DNA from: Chryseobacterium gleum
GTDB taxonomy: Bacteria; Bacteroidota; Bacteroidia; UBA10329
NCBI GenBank assembly: GCA_945903645.1
Contig: CAMDOM010000034.1
Location: 1 to 39,309, forward strand
Reading direction: 5' to 3'
Length of the DNA stretch: 39,309 nt
Shown here: in pieces, positions 7,829 through 16,774 of the stretch
Position numbering within the stretch: position 1 is the first letter of the stretch
Layout of the letters: every line of letters begins with the position of its first letter
Position numbers and translations under genes: made by a program
Notes under the pieces: generated by a model
What the model was told of the DNA's origin: nothing
What the model saw: the letters and a program-made list of their open reading frames with translations, nothing else
Databases searched by the model: none

Positions 7829-8720
7829 AGGGCACAATTACGCTGAGCGATAAAGGATTTACAGTGAAATGCATCACTTTTCCCAAATCAAATGGGTCAC
7901 CGTCCAAATGAGCCGAGTCGTTGCGCTCTTGAGTTATGGTTAATTCGGTGAATCGCATGGTTTTCACCAAAGGACTCTTGTGCAAATTCCCTAGGAACAG
8001 GCGAATAATTAGCCCAATGTTTTGAAGCAAAGAGGCGTCTTTGGCAATTACCAAATCCAACTGACCATCATTCATTAAAGCATTCGGGGCAATCAAAGCA
8101 TTGTTACCATATTGAGGTGAATTTGCCACACTAATTACATTGGCGATTCGCTCAAATCTGCGACCATCTGCTTCAAAAATGTAACGTTGAGGCTCATATC
8201 CACCAACGGAGCGCAGCCCAAGTAATAAGTATTTAAACAAGCCACGCATTTTGGCTTTGTGAAATTTGTTGGCCACATACGCATCAAACCCAACGCCAGC
8301 CACATTCATAAATGGTTTGCCATTGGCTATTCCCGTGTCTATAGTTCGGAGATGGTAATCATTCAGGTTATCAACGGCTTTGGCAATGTCCATGGGCACT
8401 TTCAGCGAACGACACAATCCGTTTCCAGATCCTGCGGGAATTATTCCAAGTGCCACTTGCGTGCCAGCTAATGCCGAACCCACCTCATTTATTGATCCAT
8501 CACCACCTACAATAACTACGGCATCATAGCCCAACTTAACTGCTTCTTGAGCCAATGTGTGGGCGTGACGTCTATATTCCGTATGGACAATATCCGTGAT
8601 GAACAGGTTGGCATCAAGCCGCTCATTAAGCAAACGTGCTGCTTTCTTTTGCTTTCCAGTTCCTGACACGGGATTGATAATAATACGCAATCGCTTCTTC
8701 ACTCCTTTTTCCCCTGCCAT
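7821..8720 (-). CDS. Diacylglycerol kinase-like lipid kinase (YegS/DgkB type)
   Basis: A 299-residue lipid kinase with a DAGK catalytic domain. IIINPVSGTGKQKKA near residues 13-27 and the ATP-binding VIVGGDGSINEVGSAL near 69-84 and IIPAGSGNGLCRSL near 93-106 are intact. VAGVGFDAYVANKF is the family's second-domain signature. It probably phosphorylates diacylglycerol or a related lipid at the inner membrane, recycling DAG into phospholipid synthesis. It overlaps the LTA-synthase-like gene by 22 bp, a meaningful pairing because LTA-synthase-like enzymes release diacylglycerol. Confidence 0.9.
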   Translation of the reverse strand: MAGEKGVKKRLRIIINPVSGTGKQKKAARLLNERLDANLFITDIVHTEYRRHAHTLAQEAVKLGYDAVVIVGGDGSINEVGSALAGTQVALGIIPAGSGNGLCRSLKVPMDIAKAVDNLNDYHLRTIDTGIANGKPFMNVAGVGFDAYVANKFHKAKMRGLFKYLLLGLRSVGGYEPQRYIFEADGRRFERIANVISVANSPQYGNNALIAPNALMNDGQLDLVIAKDASLLQNIGLIIRLFLGNLHKSPLVKTMRFTELTITQERNDSAHLDGDPFDLGKVMHFTVNPLSLSVIVPYE

Positions 8721-10591
8721 GTCTCAAGTGTCATTCTATTTTGCACCAATGCCTTTGAATAATTCTGCAAATATCCTTTTAAGATGCGTTCCTGTTGAAG
8801 TACTTCTTGCGGCTGCGACTCAAAAAGGTTGGAATGCATAATGGGGTCCACACGCACATCATGCAATCCAACGCTATTTTCTCCATCAAAGGAAAGGAGA
8901 TTTCCATTTTGGAGCATCTGATATTGATCAAACTTAAAAGCTACCGCAAAGTGATTTGCAGTAGTATCAAAAGCGTTTTGACCAAGGCAGAAATACAGTT
9001 TATCAAATCCCAGAAGCGAAAGCACCGATGGCATAATGTCAATTTGCTGGGTTACAACATCGCTTTTTCCTCGTAGCAAACTATCGCCAGGGAAGAAAAA
9101 AAGTATTGGAATGGAAAGTGAGCTAAGCTTAGTTTGAAATTCTGGTATTTCGGATAACGAAGTATGGTCAGCGGTAATGACAAACAAGGTGTTAGCGTAC
9201 CAGTCTGTCTTTCTCGCTTCCTGAAAGAACATTTTTAACGAGTAATCAGCATATCCAATGCTTTCATGAATTGGAAGTGTGCCAAGCGGGAATTTCCCTT
9301 TCAACTCTTGAGGAACGGTGTAGGGATGATGGCTAGAAAGCGTAAATATCCCGGCCATAAAAGGCTTTGGTGATTGACTGAATACCTCGGTGGTGTACTT
9401 TAGGTAGTTATGATCAAAAATACCCCAGTGCATATCGTAATGGCCTTCATAGGGATATTCGTGGCGGCCTAAATACTTTTGAAATCCAGCTTGGCGGGCA
9501 AAGGAAGACAATCCCATCGTTCCGTTTTCGCCACCATGCAAGAAATACGTGCTATAGCCCTTTGGCTCCAACAAATTGGGCAGGCTACTAAACCGATTCA
9601 TAGCAAAACGAGAAGTGATGTAAGGTTCGTACATCAACGTGGGTAATGCTGCCAAGCAGGCAGGAACGCCTTCTATAGAGCGATGTCCGTTAGCATAGGC
9701 ATTAGTAAAAAGCAATCCTTCGCCACTTAGCGAATCCATAAATGGCGTGTATCCCAATCCAGTACCATTTAGCGAACCCATGTACTCACTTGCTAAACTT
9801 TCTACAATGAGAACAACTACGTTTTTGCCCTGTAAATGTCCTTGCCATTTGCCAGTTGGGCCCAAAATTGGACTAATCGAATTTTCGCCCTCGGCAAAAA
9901 ACTCCATTTCATTCAAGTCAGGCTTCCCAAAAGTTTTTATAATCGTAAAGGCCGTATTCAGTTCTAAAACACTGAATTTCGGATTGTTTTCTTGACCAGC
10001 ATCTATTATTCCAATTGGAATGCGCTGAAAACCACCACGCATTCCCACAACCAAAATCGAACTTATAGCAATGAAACTAAGGACAAGAAAAGCTGGCTTG
10101 GTTTTCTGTGTTTGAGTTGATTCGGCATGAACCCATTTGTTATACAACACCAATACCACTAGCATTATGGCAATAAAAAGCAATAGCAAATACCAAAACG
10201 ATTGGATTAGATTGAAGCCAATATTGAAAATGTCGTTGCTGAGAAAAGCAAACTGAAACAAATCGTCTGTCGAACGTCTGGCAATAAAACGGAAGAACTC
10301 AGCATCAGTGCAGTTCAGGAGGTTCATGGCGCCTACTGCCACCAAATAATATAGCCGCACAAACCAACTAATACGTGCATAGAAAACAAGCAGAATAGCA
10401 AATGGAACCAACAGATAGGCGGTAGAAACGGCATCGAACCGAATACCATGAAGGAAGCTAAACGCTATGGTTAAACCATCAGCTTGAAACGCTTCGAAAT
10501 TATTCAGAAAGAATACAAGCCTAGAAAGGCTCAGCGACATAAGCGCTATGCAGATGCCTGCGCCAAATCGCCTCCACAACGCACTATTCAT
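8699..10591 (-). CDS. LTA synthase-like membrane sulfatase/phosphotransferase
   Basis: A 630-residue membrane enzyme. Residues 1 to about 190 contain five predicted transmembrane helices, followed by an extracytoplasmic sulfatase/alkaline-phosphatase domain: VVVLIVESLASEYMG (metal-site Glu), GHRSIEGVPACLAALP (nucleophile region), TLSSHHPYTVP and ITADHTSL (metal ligands). LtaS-type enzymes transfer phosphoglycerol from phosphatidylglycerol. Gram-negatives lack LTA, so here it may modify a glycan or a periplasmic polymer; this is inferred. The overlapping lipid kinase gene downstream fits recycling of released diacylglycerol. It starts at ATG, 24 bp after the fourth tandem lipoprotein gene, probably in the same transcript. 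Confidence 0.88.
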   Translation of the reverse strand: MNSALWRRFGAGICIALMSLSLSRLVFFLNNFEAFQADGLTIAFSFLHGIRFDAVSTAYLLVPFAILLVFYARISWFVRLYYLVAVGAMNLLNCTDAEFFRFIARRSTDDLFQFAFLSNDIFNIGFNLIQSFWYLLLLFIAIMLVVLVLYNKWVHAESTQTQKTKPAFLVLSFIAISSILVVGMRGGFQRIPIGIIDAGQENNPKFSVLELNTAFTIIKTFGKPDLNEMEFFAEGENSISPILGPTGKWQGHLQGKNVVVLIVESLASEYMGSLNGTGLGYTPFMDSLSGEGLLFTNAYANGHRSIEGVPACLAALPTLMYEPYITSRFAMNRFSSLPNLLEPKGYSTYFLHGGENGTMGLSSFARQAGFQKYLGRHEYPYEGHYDMHWGIFDHNYLKYTTEVFSQSPKPFMAGIFTLSSHHPYTVPQELKGKFPLGTLPIHESIGYADYSLKMFFQEARKTDWYANTLFVITADHTSLSEIPEFQTKLSSLSIPILFFFPGDSLLRGKSDVVTQQIDIMPSVLSLLGFDKLYFCLGQNAFDTTANHFAVAFKFDQYQMLQNGNLLSFDGENSVGLHDVRVDPIMHSNLFESQPQEVLQQERILKGYLQNYSKALVQNRMTLETWQGKKE

Positions 10592-10615
10592 GAGTGCAAA
10601 TTACGAAGTCAAAAC

Positions 10616-11134
10616 TTATTCGATTGGTGTGGAAAACACCACGCAGTTATCCAAAATCAAATCACCATTTGGCAACCATGTTGAATAACGAATAGTCAGG
10701 TAACCTTCATCATCTATGTGCCCTTGCCCGCGAAAGGTCATTGGTATTCCGCGCACACTAAGATCCTGGCGAGGAATAGTTAATTCATTTTTACTAATTA
10801 AGGCACGCACCGTAATGCTATCTGAACCAAAGTTCAATAGTTTGACATCATCCTTTTCCTCTAATCGAATATTGTCCTCGGCAACAGTTATGAAACGTGG
10901 TTGCGGAAGTAGGGTATCCGGCCAACATATTTGTAACACGTTGTAAACACCAAGAAATTTATCTCTGGCGTTAATACAAGCTCCGTCATCGCGGACAGCG
11001 TCTGGATTGTAGTTGTCTGCACGTCTATCGGTGCAACCAACTTCTTCCTCGCAACTAGAAAGCCCAAGAACTAAACAAACTACAAGTGCTAAAAACGAAT
11101 ATCGAAAACTGAGCATTTGATTAAATCGAGTCAT
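10616..11134 (-). CDS. Tandem lipoprotein paralogue 4
   Basis: A 172-residue lipoprotein. A signal peptide of about 27 residues ends in lipobox LSSC. Next comes the motif GCTDRRADNYNPDAVRDDGAC, then INARDKFLGVY and a beta-rich domain of about 120 residues. The Cys-D-x-N-Y-x-x-x-A-x-x-D-D-G-x-C motif resembles a short acidic, probably metal- or disulfide-stabilised module repeated in many marine Bacteroidota surface proteins. Function is unknown. It is the last of four related genes and is followed 24 bp on by the LTA-synthase-like gene. Confidence 0.8.
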   Translation of the reverse strand: MTRFNQMLSFRYSFLALVVCLVLGLSSCEEEVGCTDRRADNYNPDAVRDDGACINARDKFLGVYNVLQICWPDTLLPQPRFITVAEDNIRLEEKDDVKLLNFGSDSITVRALISKNELTIPRQDLSVRGIPMTFRGQGHIDDEGYLTIRYSTWLPNGDLILDNCVVFSTPIE

Positions 11135-11152
11135 ATAAACGCGTTTAATAAG

Positions 11153-11671
11153 TTATTGAACATCCTTAAATCCATAAAGATTCAAGTATAGCGTGTCGTA
11201 TTCAAACACTTCTGGCTCAATTTCAATTTTCTCAATGCGCCTATAATTCATCTCAATCACGGTTCCGTTAACATTCATCTCTCCAGAATATGTGTATGCC
11301 CCAATAGTTTGATTAGTAATACTCAACTTGTACTGAGAAACAACTAATGTGCTTAATTGATAAATGGGTACTTCAAAATTTGTTAACCCCAAAATCAATT
11401 GATCAGGTTCGCTAGCAGTTTCATCAGTAATGCTTAAGGAAACTTGTTCGAAAGAAGTAAGCACGTTATCTCCAGCATGGATAGTGCCATGCGCATCATA
11501 CTCGCCAATAAATTTTAGGCGAGTAGGAATGCATGTGTCGTCATCCTCCGTTGCTTCAGAGTCGTAGTTATCGGAATACACATCGGTACAACCACGAATT
11601 TCACCGCATCCGTATTGCATAAATACCGACATTAAAAGCAGTAGTCCAATGGGAAGAAGTTTTGTTCTCAT
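11153..11671 (-). CDS. Tandem lipoprotein paralogue 3
   Basis: A 172-residue lipoprotein with lipobox QYGC and then GCTDVYSDNYDSEATEDDDTC, followed by TRLKFIGEY and a beta-rich C-terminal domain. It has the same architecture and length as its neighbours, but outside the N-terminal motif the sequences have diverged strongly, so these are old duplications rather than recent copies. There are 18 bp between it and paralogue 4. No enzymatic motif is visible. A ligand-binding or envelope structural role is possible but unproven. Confidence 0.78.
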   Translation of the reverse strand: MRTKLLPIGLLLLMSVFMQYGCGEIRGCTDVYSDNYDSEATEDDDTCIPTRLKFIGEYDAHGTIHAGDNVLTSFEQVSLSITDETASEPDQLILGLTNFEVPIYQLSTLVVSQYKLSITNQTIGAYTYSGEMNVNGTVIEMNYRRIEKIEIEPEVFEYDTLYLNLYGFKDVQ

Positions 11672-11750
11672 CTAAATGAAGCTTGTTCTGAGGTGAATTG
11701 GACGGTGAAGTTAACTAAAAGTATTTTCGATGCTATTTTATTGTAACCCT

Positions 11751-12269
11751 TCAGTTTTTTGTGCACCATTCCAAACAGTTGTGAATCACTTCTGTGCCCG
11801 ACCGTATGTCTCTTATTCTATACGAGAGAGACACTGCATTTGCTGTTGTATCATAAACTCCAGCTCCGTCTATCGTTATTCCGTTACGAACTATTTGAGG
11901 GTCAATAATTATGTTATTCATTGAAACCCGCGCATTCACCAATCCTAAAGTATCTGAAATATTAGAGATGGAAACTATAAAGCGTTCACTGGTTATTTCA
12001 ATTGTTCGCAAATAGGATTGAGTAAAGCAGTCGCTAGAAACAATAAAAGAACCGAGAAATTTATCGCGTACCTCTATGCAAGAACCATCATCAATGGTTG
12101 CTTCTGAGTCATAATTCTCTGCTCCAAAAGCATTACAACCCTCTTTTCTGTTGCATGAATTCAAAAAGAACGCTGCAATCACGAAAACAGCAAGTGATTC
12201 TGTAGAAGGAAGAAAATTATGTCTGTTTAACATCGGGCGAAGCTTACGCTGACTACTATCAAAAATCAC
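11751..12269 (-). CDS. Tandem lipoprotein paralogue 2
   Basis: A 172-residue lipoprotein. A long basic N-terminus (MIFDSSQRKLRPMLNRHNF) precedes the hydrophobic stretch and lipobox LNSC, so the true start may be the internal ATG encoding MLNRHNFL. The motif here is GCNAFGAENYDSEATIDDGSC, followed by VRDKFLGSF. The Asp after the first Cys is replaced, but the acidic DDGSC end is kept. The C-terminus has two more cysteines (NCLEWC). The gap to paralogue 3 is 79 bp and contains no obvious terminator. Confidence 0.75.
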   Translation of the reverse strand: MIFDSSQRKLRPMLNRHNFLPSTESLAVFVIAAFFLNSCNRKEGCNAFGAENYDSEATIDDGSCIEVRDKFLGSFIVSSDCFTQSYLRTIEITSERFIVSISNISDTLGLVNARVSMNNIIIDPQIVRNGITIDGAGVYDTTANAVSLSYRIRDIRSGTEVIHNCLEWCTKN

Positions 12270-12273
12270 GGTG

Positions 12274-12801
12274 TTATTCTACTTTAGTAACGTAATAAAT
12301 GTATGTCTGCGGAAGCTGGGTCAGAGCTTCAGGAGCTCCTGTCACTTCCAATCGTTGCGTTGAAAGTGATAATGAGAAATCTACAGTATCTTCAAGTAAC
12401 CATTCGCCAGCACCAATATAGGTTCTAGTGAAATCAAAGCCTTCGAAAACTTCTTCCTCTGAATACGAATACATGACCAAATCGAACACAGAAACCGCAC
12501 CTCTTAGAATGACTTGGCCATCCAAATTGAGTACAAAATCATTTTTGGCAAGACCCGATTCTGTTATCTGCATCACTCCAAATCCCACGCTATCGCCTGT
12601 GGTCACCACATCTGTCCAAAGTTTAGTGTAGGTGTAATCGCCAATCAATTTTGCCCGTGAGTCAATGCATGAACCATCATTTTCCTCTGCTTCGGGGTTA
12701 TAGTTTTCGGCAGTTAAATCCATGCATCCTGGCTCGGGCAAACAGGAATTGAACACTAGAAGTGAACCGCTAAAAAGTAGAAAGTGTGAAAGTGATTTCA
12801 T
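12274..12801 (-). CDS. Tandem lipoprotein paralogue 1
   Basis: A 175-residue lipoprotein, first in the four-gene array. Lipobox FNSC comes at about residue 19, then GCMDLTAENYNPEAEENDGSC and SRAKLIGDY, then a beta-rich domain. The next paralogue starts 4 bp after its stop, so the two are probably co-transcribed. TAGGTTTG, a perfect -7 box, lies upstream at 12818-12825 and is the likely promoter for the array and perhaps for the downstream sulfatase, kinase, YciH and truA genes. Confidence 0.8.
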   Translation of the reverse strand: MKSLSHFLLFSGSLLVFNSCLPEPGCMDLTAENYNPEAEENDGSCIDSRAKLIGDYTYTKLWTDVVTTGDSVGFGVMQITESGLAKNDFVLNLDGQVILRGAVSVFDLVMYSYSEEEVFEGFDFTRTYIGAGEWLLEDTVDFSLSLSTQRLEVTGAPEALTQLPQTYIYYVTKVE

Positions 12802-12817
12802 GGGATAATTTAGATTT

Positions 12818-12825
12818 CAAACCTA
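12818..12825 (-). promoter_or_regulatory. -7 promoter box of the lipoprotein array
   Basis: TAGGTTTG on the minus strand matches TAnnTTTG and lies 16 nt upstream of the first lipoprotein ATG. It could drive the whole eight-gene minus-strand cluster down to truA, since no gap in the cluster exceeds 79 bp. Confidence 0.45.
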
Positions 12826-13029
12826 CAAGATTTTCTGTTTGCTTCATGATTAGTTAAGAAATCATGGATGCTCGGTTAAGCAGCATGTATTTTCCATGTT
12901 TCAAATACTAATTATTGAGATGTCGTCTCCAGCTTCTCCCGTCCCGAGACTTCGATGCCTTAGGGAAATTTGGGGTTTAGGTTTAGACTCCAACTGCGTA
13001 TCATTCTCATCTTCAACTTCCCCATAAAT

Positions 13030-13404
13030 CATATCTCAGTGGTTGTAAGAGGTGGTACTATCGTCAAGAACCCACGGCAAGTTTTTTTCAACCCCGATGC
13101 CTTGACAGCACTACACCTTAGAAACAAAGATTAGCTAGTAACCTGAATTCGGGTTAAGCCACCAAGCATAGTTGAGTTTCGATAGCTTGAATCAGCTGAG
13201 GTCTATTTTCTCGCCTTCGGTGTAGTTGAGGACTAGCTCACCGAACTGCAACCTTTCATGGTTGGACCAGAAGGCTGAGAAACCGCTGGCGACAAATTCA
13301 ATCCCGATGGAAGCACTTATTTCATTTCTATTCAACATCCCAAAACTATCTCCTTCAACCGTTCTGGTGTCATGGCAATTGACTTTACTCCCGCTTTGAA
13401 GTGA
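13030..13404 (+). pseudogene. Decayed DUF839/PhoX-like gene remnant
   Basis: Reading the plus strand in a single frame from about 13030 to 13404 gives protein-like sequence broken by several stops (at 13135, 13147 and 13231 among others). The last part reads VGPEG, stop, ETAGDKFNPDGSTYFISIQHP and then a short tail. This matches the C-terminal signature of DUF839/PhoX-like proteins (PEG-E-TG-x-F-x-PDG-x-x-x-F-x-x-IQHP). An earlier segment, VVVRGGTIVKNPRQVFFNP, is in the same frame. It is a degraded gene, opposite in direction to its neighbours. The rest of the 12802-13580 gap shows nothing I can identify. Confidence 0.6.
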
Positions 13405-13580
13405 CCGCCTGGGCCTGTTATTAAAGAGATTTATCAGTTTTTACTTAAAAACTTTGTTCAGCACTTTGTAAGGATTACTTCCGAGGTACCAGAATAAGCA
13501 CTAAAGAGTTCCGAATCTACCAAAGGGTCTGCAACAAGGAAGCACTTACAAAACCTACGAATCCTAGAATCGGAGGAACT

Positions 13581-14846
13581 TTAATCCTCAGAAGCCAAAG
13601 GCACACTATTTTTAAACGGCCTTCTCTGCTCCCACTCTTTTACTTTTATGTTGACCATAAAGCGCTTTACGATGCTGTTGGTTAGGCCGTTTAGGTGTTT
13701 CACCATCAGACGATAGCTTACAGGTTCGGCACCCATGGTGCTTTTTATTTCCATTGCTGTGCGGGCCAAATCGACAGACGAGACACCTTCCTTAATTGCA
13801 TCATCCAGAATTCGATATAAAATGTTTTGATACAAAGCGCAATCGCGATTATAGGCGTAATCGAGGCCTACAAAACCTGCATAGTTATGCCCCATTCCGC
13901 GGATATAGGAATAGAATCCAATCAATTTATTTTCAATAAAATAGCCCCGAAGAATAAACACATTTTCTAATACCGCTTTCATATCCAAGAAATAGCTTGG
14001 ATGAATACTCACCATGTGAAAATCAGACTGACTTTCCACGTTTTTGAACAGCTCCATAATACGGTCGTTATACAGCTGTATGTCTGCTTCGGTGAAATCG
14101 CGCAGCTCCAAGTGCGCCACTTTCTTTATGGCTGCCTTAGCCCGCACGCGGTATTTGGAGGAATAATCTTCCATCACATCCTCAAAAGATGTCCAATGCG
14201 GTCGTATGCGCACTTCCATATTGGGCTGCACCTCAAATGCCGTTAGGTCCGCATCAATCAGCTGAATTTGCGCTTCCACTTCTGGCGAAATATCTTTTAA
14301 TAGCAATCCACGAATCTTCTTGCCCGAACGGTCTGATGCTATCACCAATTTGCAGCAGGCATCAATGGCGCGCGCCCGTGCAGCTTCATCAAACGATGGG
14401 TTGAAATACGCAGCATGGTCGCCTGATTGCAAGAGGTTACCATGCACCAAAAGGCGAAGTTTTACACTTTCCATGCCTTTCATCACTAAGCCTTTGGCCA
14501 TGCTAAACACCGAGGTATCGCCCACTTTGCTGGTGTCTACGTTTTGGTCCACATTGGCAATATGAATATCCGTTTCCTGAAAATAGAGCAATGCCACAGG
14601 ATTGGTATCGGCATAAGCCAAAACGTAATGAAAGCCCATACCGCGATAGGGATGCTGCTCTAAGGCTGCGAAATAGGGCGCAGACAGCAGCAAATTGCCA
14701 CTTTGCTGCACCAAGGAACTCCAATGGACAGTAGGAACATCAAATATGGAGGTGAAATGCGCGAACGAAATGCCATCGGGACCTTGTCCACCATCGCAGC
14801 GGGTGCGGAGGTCGGAAATGCGTTTACGAATCAGAGATAACGACAC
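13581..14846 (-). CDS. GNAT-fold acyltransferase-like protein
   Basis: A 421-residue soluble protein. The C-terminal half resembles the GNAT/BioF2-like fold: FILRGYFIENKLIGFYSYIRGMGHNYAGFVGLDY (about 298-331) followed by YQNILYRILDDAIKEGVSSVDLARTAMEIKSTMGAEP, where the acyl-CoA site is expected. The N-terminal half is unassigned. Family members transfer amino-acyl or acyl groups; the substrate here is unknown. The start codon is GTG at 14846. It is probably a single gene, 41 bp downstream of the DUF885 gene on the same strand. Confidence 0.75.
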   Translation of the reverse strand: MSLSLIRKRISDLRTRCDGGQGPDGISFAHFTSIFDVPTVHWSSLVQQSGNLLLSAPYFAALEQHPYRGMGFHYVLAYADTNPVALLYFQETDIHIANVDQNVDTSKVGDTSVFSMAKGLVMKGMESVKLRLLVHGNLLQSGDHAAYFNPSFDEAARARAIDACCKLVIASDRSGKKIRGLLLKDISPEVEAQIQLIDADLTAFEVQPNMEVRIRPHWTSFEDVMEDYSSKYRVRAKAAIKKVAHLELRDFTEADIQLYNDRIMELFKNVESQSDFHMVSIHPSYFLDMKAVLENVFILRGYFIENKLIGFYSYIRGMGHNYAGFVGLDYAYNRDCALYQNILYRILDDAIKEGVSSVDLARTAMEIKSTMGAEPVSYRLMVKHLNGLTNSIVKRFMVNIKVKEWEQRRPFKNSVPLASED

Positions 14847-14887
14847 GAATAATGGATTTAGGGTTTTACGCGAGCTTTGATTTCGGG

Positions 14888-16672
14888 TTAGGCAGCCATT
14901 TTTTGCTTTCCGAGCATCAAATTACGAACGTATTGCACAGGAGCCGAGCCGAAGGAAAGAAATTCCTCATGAAAGGCTTTTAGGCTAAAGGCCTCGCCTT
15001 CTTGCATGCGCACTTCTTCGCGCAGCAGCATTATTTCTCTAAAGCCAGTAAAGTAGCTGCACAACTGCACTTGACTTAGTGTGGCTCTGCGCCATTTGCC
15101 CTTGGCCTCTGCCTCTTGCTGAAATGCCTGATTCATCAATAAATCCAATCCTTGTTGTTCCGTCATGCCATTTACGTGAATGCCATAATCGAGAATGGTA
15201 TTGCACACCACGCGCAGGTTCCATTTGCTATACATAAAGGCCATTTCGGAGGATGTGTTTGGCGCAGATTTCGCGGTGGCACCATAGCCTTGTTCCAACA
15301 TCATCTTTTCGGTATATACGGCCCAACCTTCAATCATAGCGCCATTTCCAAATACTGATTTCACCTTGCTGGGCGGTTTGTTGGCATACACCAATTGGGC
15401 ATAATGCCCAGGTATGGCTTCGTGAATGTTGAGCACTTGAAGAATGTAACTGTTGTATTCGCGCAGGTAACTTTCAGCTTCCGCATCGGTGTAATGCGCC
15501 AGTGAGCCTACATTGTAGAAGGTTTGGCCGTTGGTTTCAAACGGGCCAGGCGAAGAAATGGAAGCACCCGCCACACCAGCCATGTAGGCAGGTTCTTTGC
15601 GTACCACCAAAGGCTGAGTTGAGTCGAGGTCTAGAATATCATGTTCTTTCACAAATGCCGTGAGTTGGGGAATTTGCTGTTCAATGGCAGTTTGAAAACT
15701 ATCGCGATGCACATGCACCAACGACAACCGTTCTACCATAGCACGAATTGCCGTTAAGCTATCCGCAGGCATGGTTTTCTTTGGGAAATAGGTGGCCCAC
15801 ATACTTTGCGCAGCTACAAACATATCCTTGTGTAATTGCTTTTTGGCATCCAAAGCCATGTCATATACTTCACTTGCAGCCAGAGATGATTGAATGTCGT
15901 GCTTGAATTTCTGGGCAAACAACTCCTTTCCTATTCTAAAATCGCGCGGATTGGCCTTGGCCTGGGGCAGTACAGTTTTCTCCAAATGGTTCGCGTAATC
16001 TTCTATGGCTTCTTTGGCCAATTCGATACCTATAAGGATGTTCTCTTCTTCCACATCGCTTAAACCTGAATCGTAAACGCTGTCTATCATAGCTGAGCCA
16101 AACACATCCATGCCTCCTCTACTCTGCTGAATGGCCAATTCGGTGTGTTCCACGGTTGGTCTGTTCAAGTTTGCTTTTGCCGCAGTGTAATAATCTTCCA
16201 CGCCATTTAGTTTGAGTGAAATTGCGCGCAACCGCTCATCCAATGGGGCATATTTCCCATTCAAGATTTCGGCAAATGCTCCCGCAACGTTGTAAGACGA
16301 TGGATTCCACTCGTATTCCTTAAATACCTCTACATTCCAAATGGTAGCTTGTAATTGATCGCGCACCATCCAGTAGTCTGTGAGTGATGAGGGAGATAAT
16401 TTGGTGGTATCGAACACAGACAAACTGTCCAGATACTGCTTGCAAAAAGCAACTTCTGCTGCGCGAAATGCGGGAGTAGGAATGCTTAGAATGGAGTCGT
16501 ACTGATGCAAGCCCAGCGATGCCGCCCATCCGGGATGCTGTTGCCAAAAAGCGGTTAGAAACCGCTCTTGAAATTGAAGATAATCTTGCTCTGTGCTTGA
16601 ATCTTTAGACGAAGTGTCTGAGCATGAATTGAGTAGTGCAGCGAAACCAAAAAGAAGGATAATGTGGCGCAT
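14888..16672 (-). CDS. DUF885 family peptidase-like lipoprotein
   Basis: A 594-residue lipoprotein with signal peptide and lipobox LLNSC (Cys17), so it should be anchored in the periplasm or outer membrane. The DUF885 domain fills the rest. NIHEAIPGHYAQL, with His417, Glu418 and His423, is the family's zinc-metallopeptidase-like signature, and EGWAVYTEKMMLEQGYG follows as expected, supplying a third ligand. It probably trims peptides in the envelope. TACTTTTG at 16689-16696 on the same strand is a perfect -7 box 16 nt before the ATG. It is complete and intact. Confidence 0.9.
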   Translation of the reverse strand: MRHIILLFGFAALLNSCSDTSSKDSSTEQDYLQFQERFLTAFWQQHPGWAASLGLHQYDSILSIPTPAFRAAEVAFCKQYLDSLSVFDTTKLSPSSLTDYWMVRDQLQATIWNVEVFKEYEWNPSSYNVAGAFAEILNGKYAPLDERLRAISLKLNGVEDYYTAAKANLNRPTVEHTELAIQQSRGGMDVFGSAMIDSVYDSGLSDVEEENILIGIELAKEAIEDYANHLEKTVLPQAKANPRDFRIGKELFAQKFKHDIQSSLAASEVYDMALDAKKQLHKDMFVAAQSMWATYFPKKTMPADSLTAIRAMVERLSLVHVHRDSFQTAIEQQIPQLTAFVKEHDILDLDSTQPLVVRKEPAYMAGVAGASISSPGPFETNGQTFYNVGSLAHYTDAEAESYLREYNSYILQVLNIHEAIPGHYAQLVYANKPPSKVKSVFGNGAMIEGWAVYTEKMMLEQGYGATAKSAPNTSSEMAFMYSKWNLRVVCNTILDYGIHVNGMTEQQGLDLLMNQAFQQEAEAKGKWRRATLSQVQLCSYFTGFREIMLLREEVRMQEGEAFSLKAFHEEFLSFGSAPVQYVRNLMLGKQKMAA

Positions 16673-16688
16673 GAGATTCTATTTATTG

Positions 16689-16696
16689 CAAAAGTA
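16689..16696 (-). promoter_or_regulatory. -7 promoter box of the DUF885 gene
   Basis: TACTTTTG on the minus strand fits TAnnTTTG and lies 16 nt upstream of the DUF885 ATG at 16672. Confidence 0.45.
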
Positions 16697-16774
16697 CAAC
16701 CATGCCAAACGAACGCACCTATAGAATATGCCGCAAACTGTATCTTCGACCCCGTACTTTTAACACATCCCACA

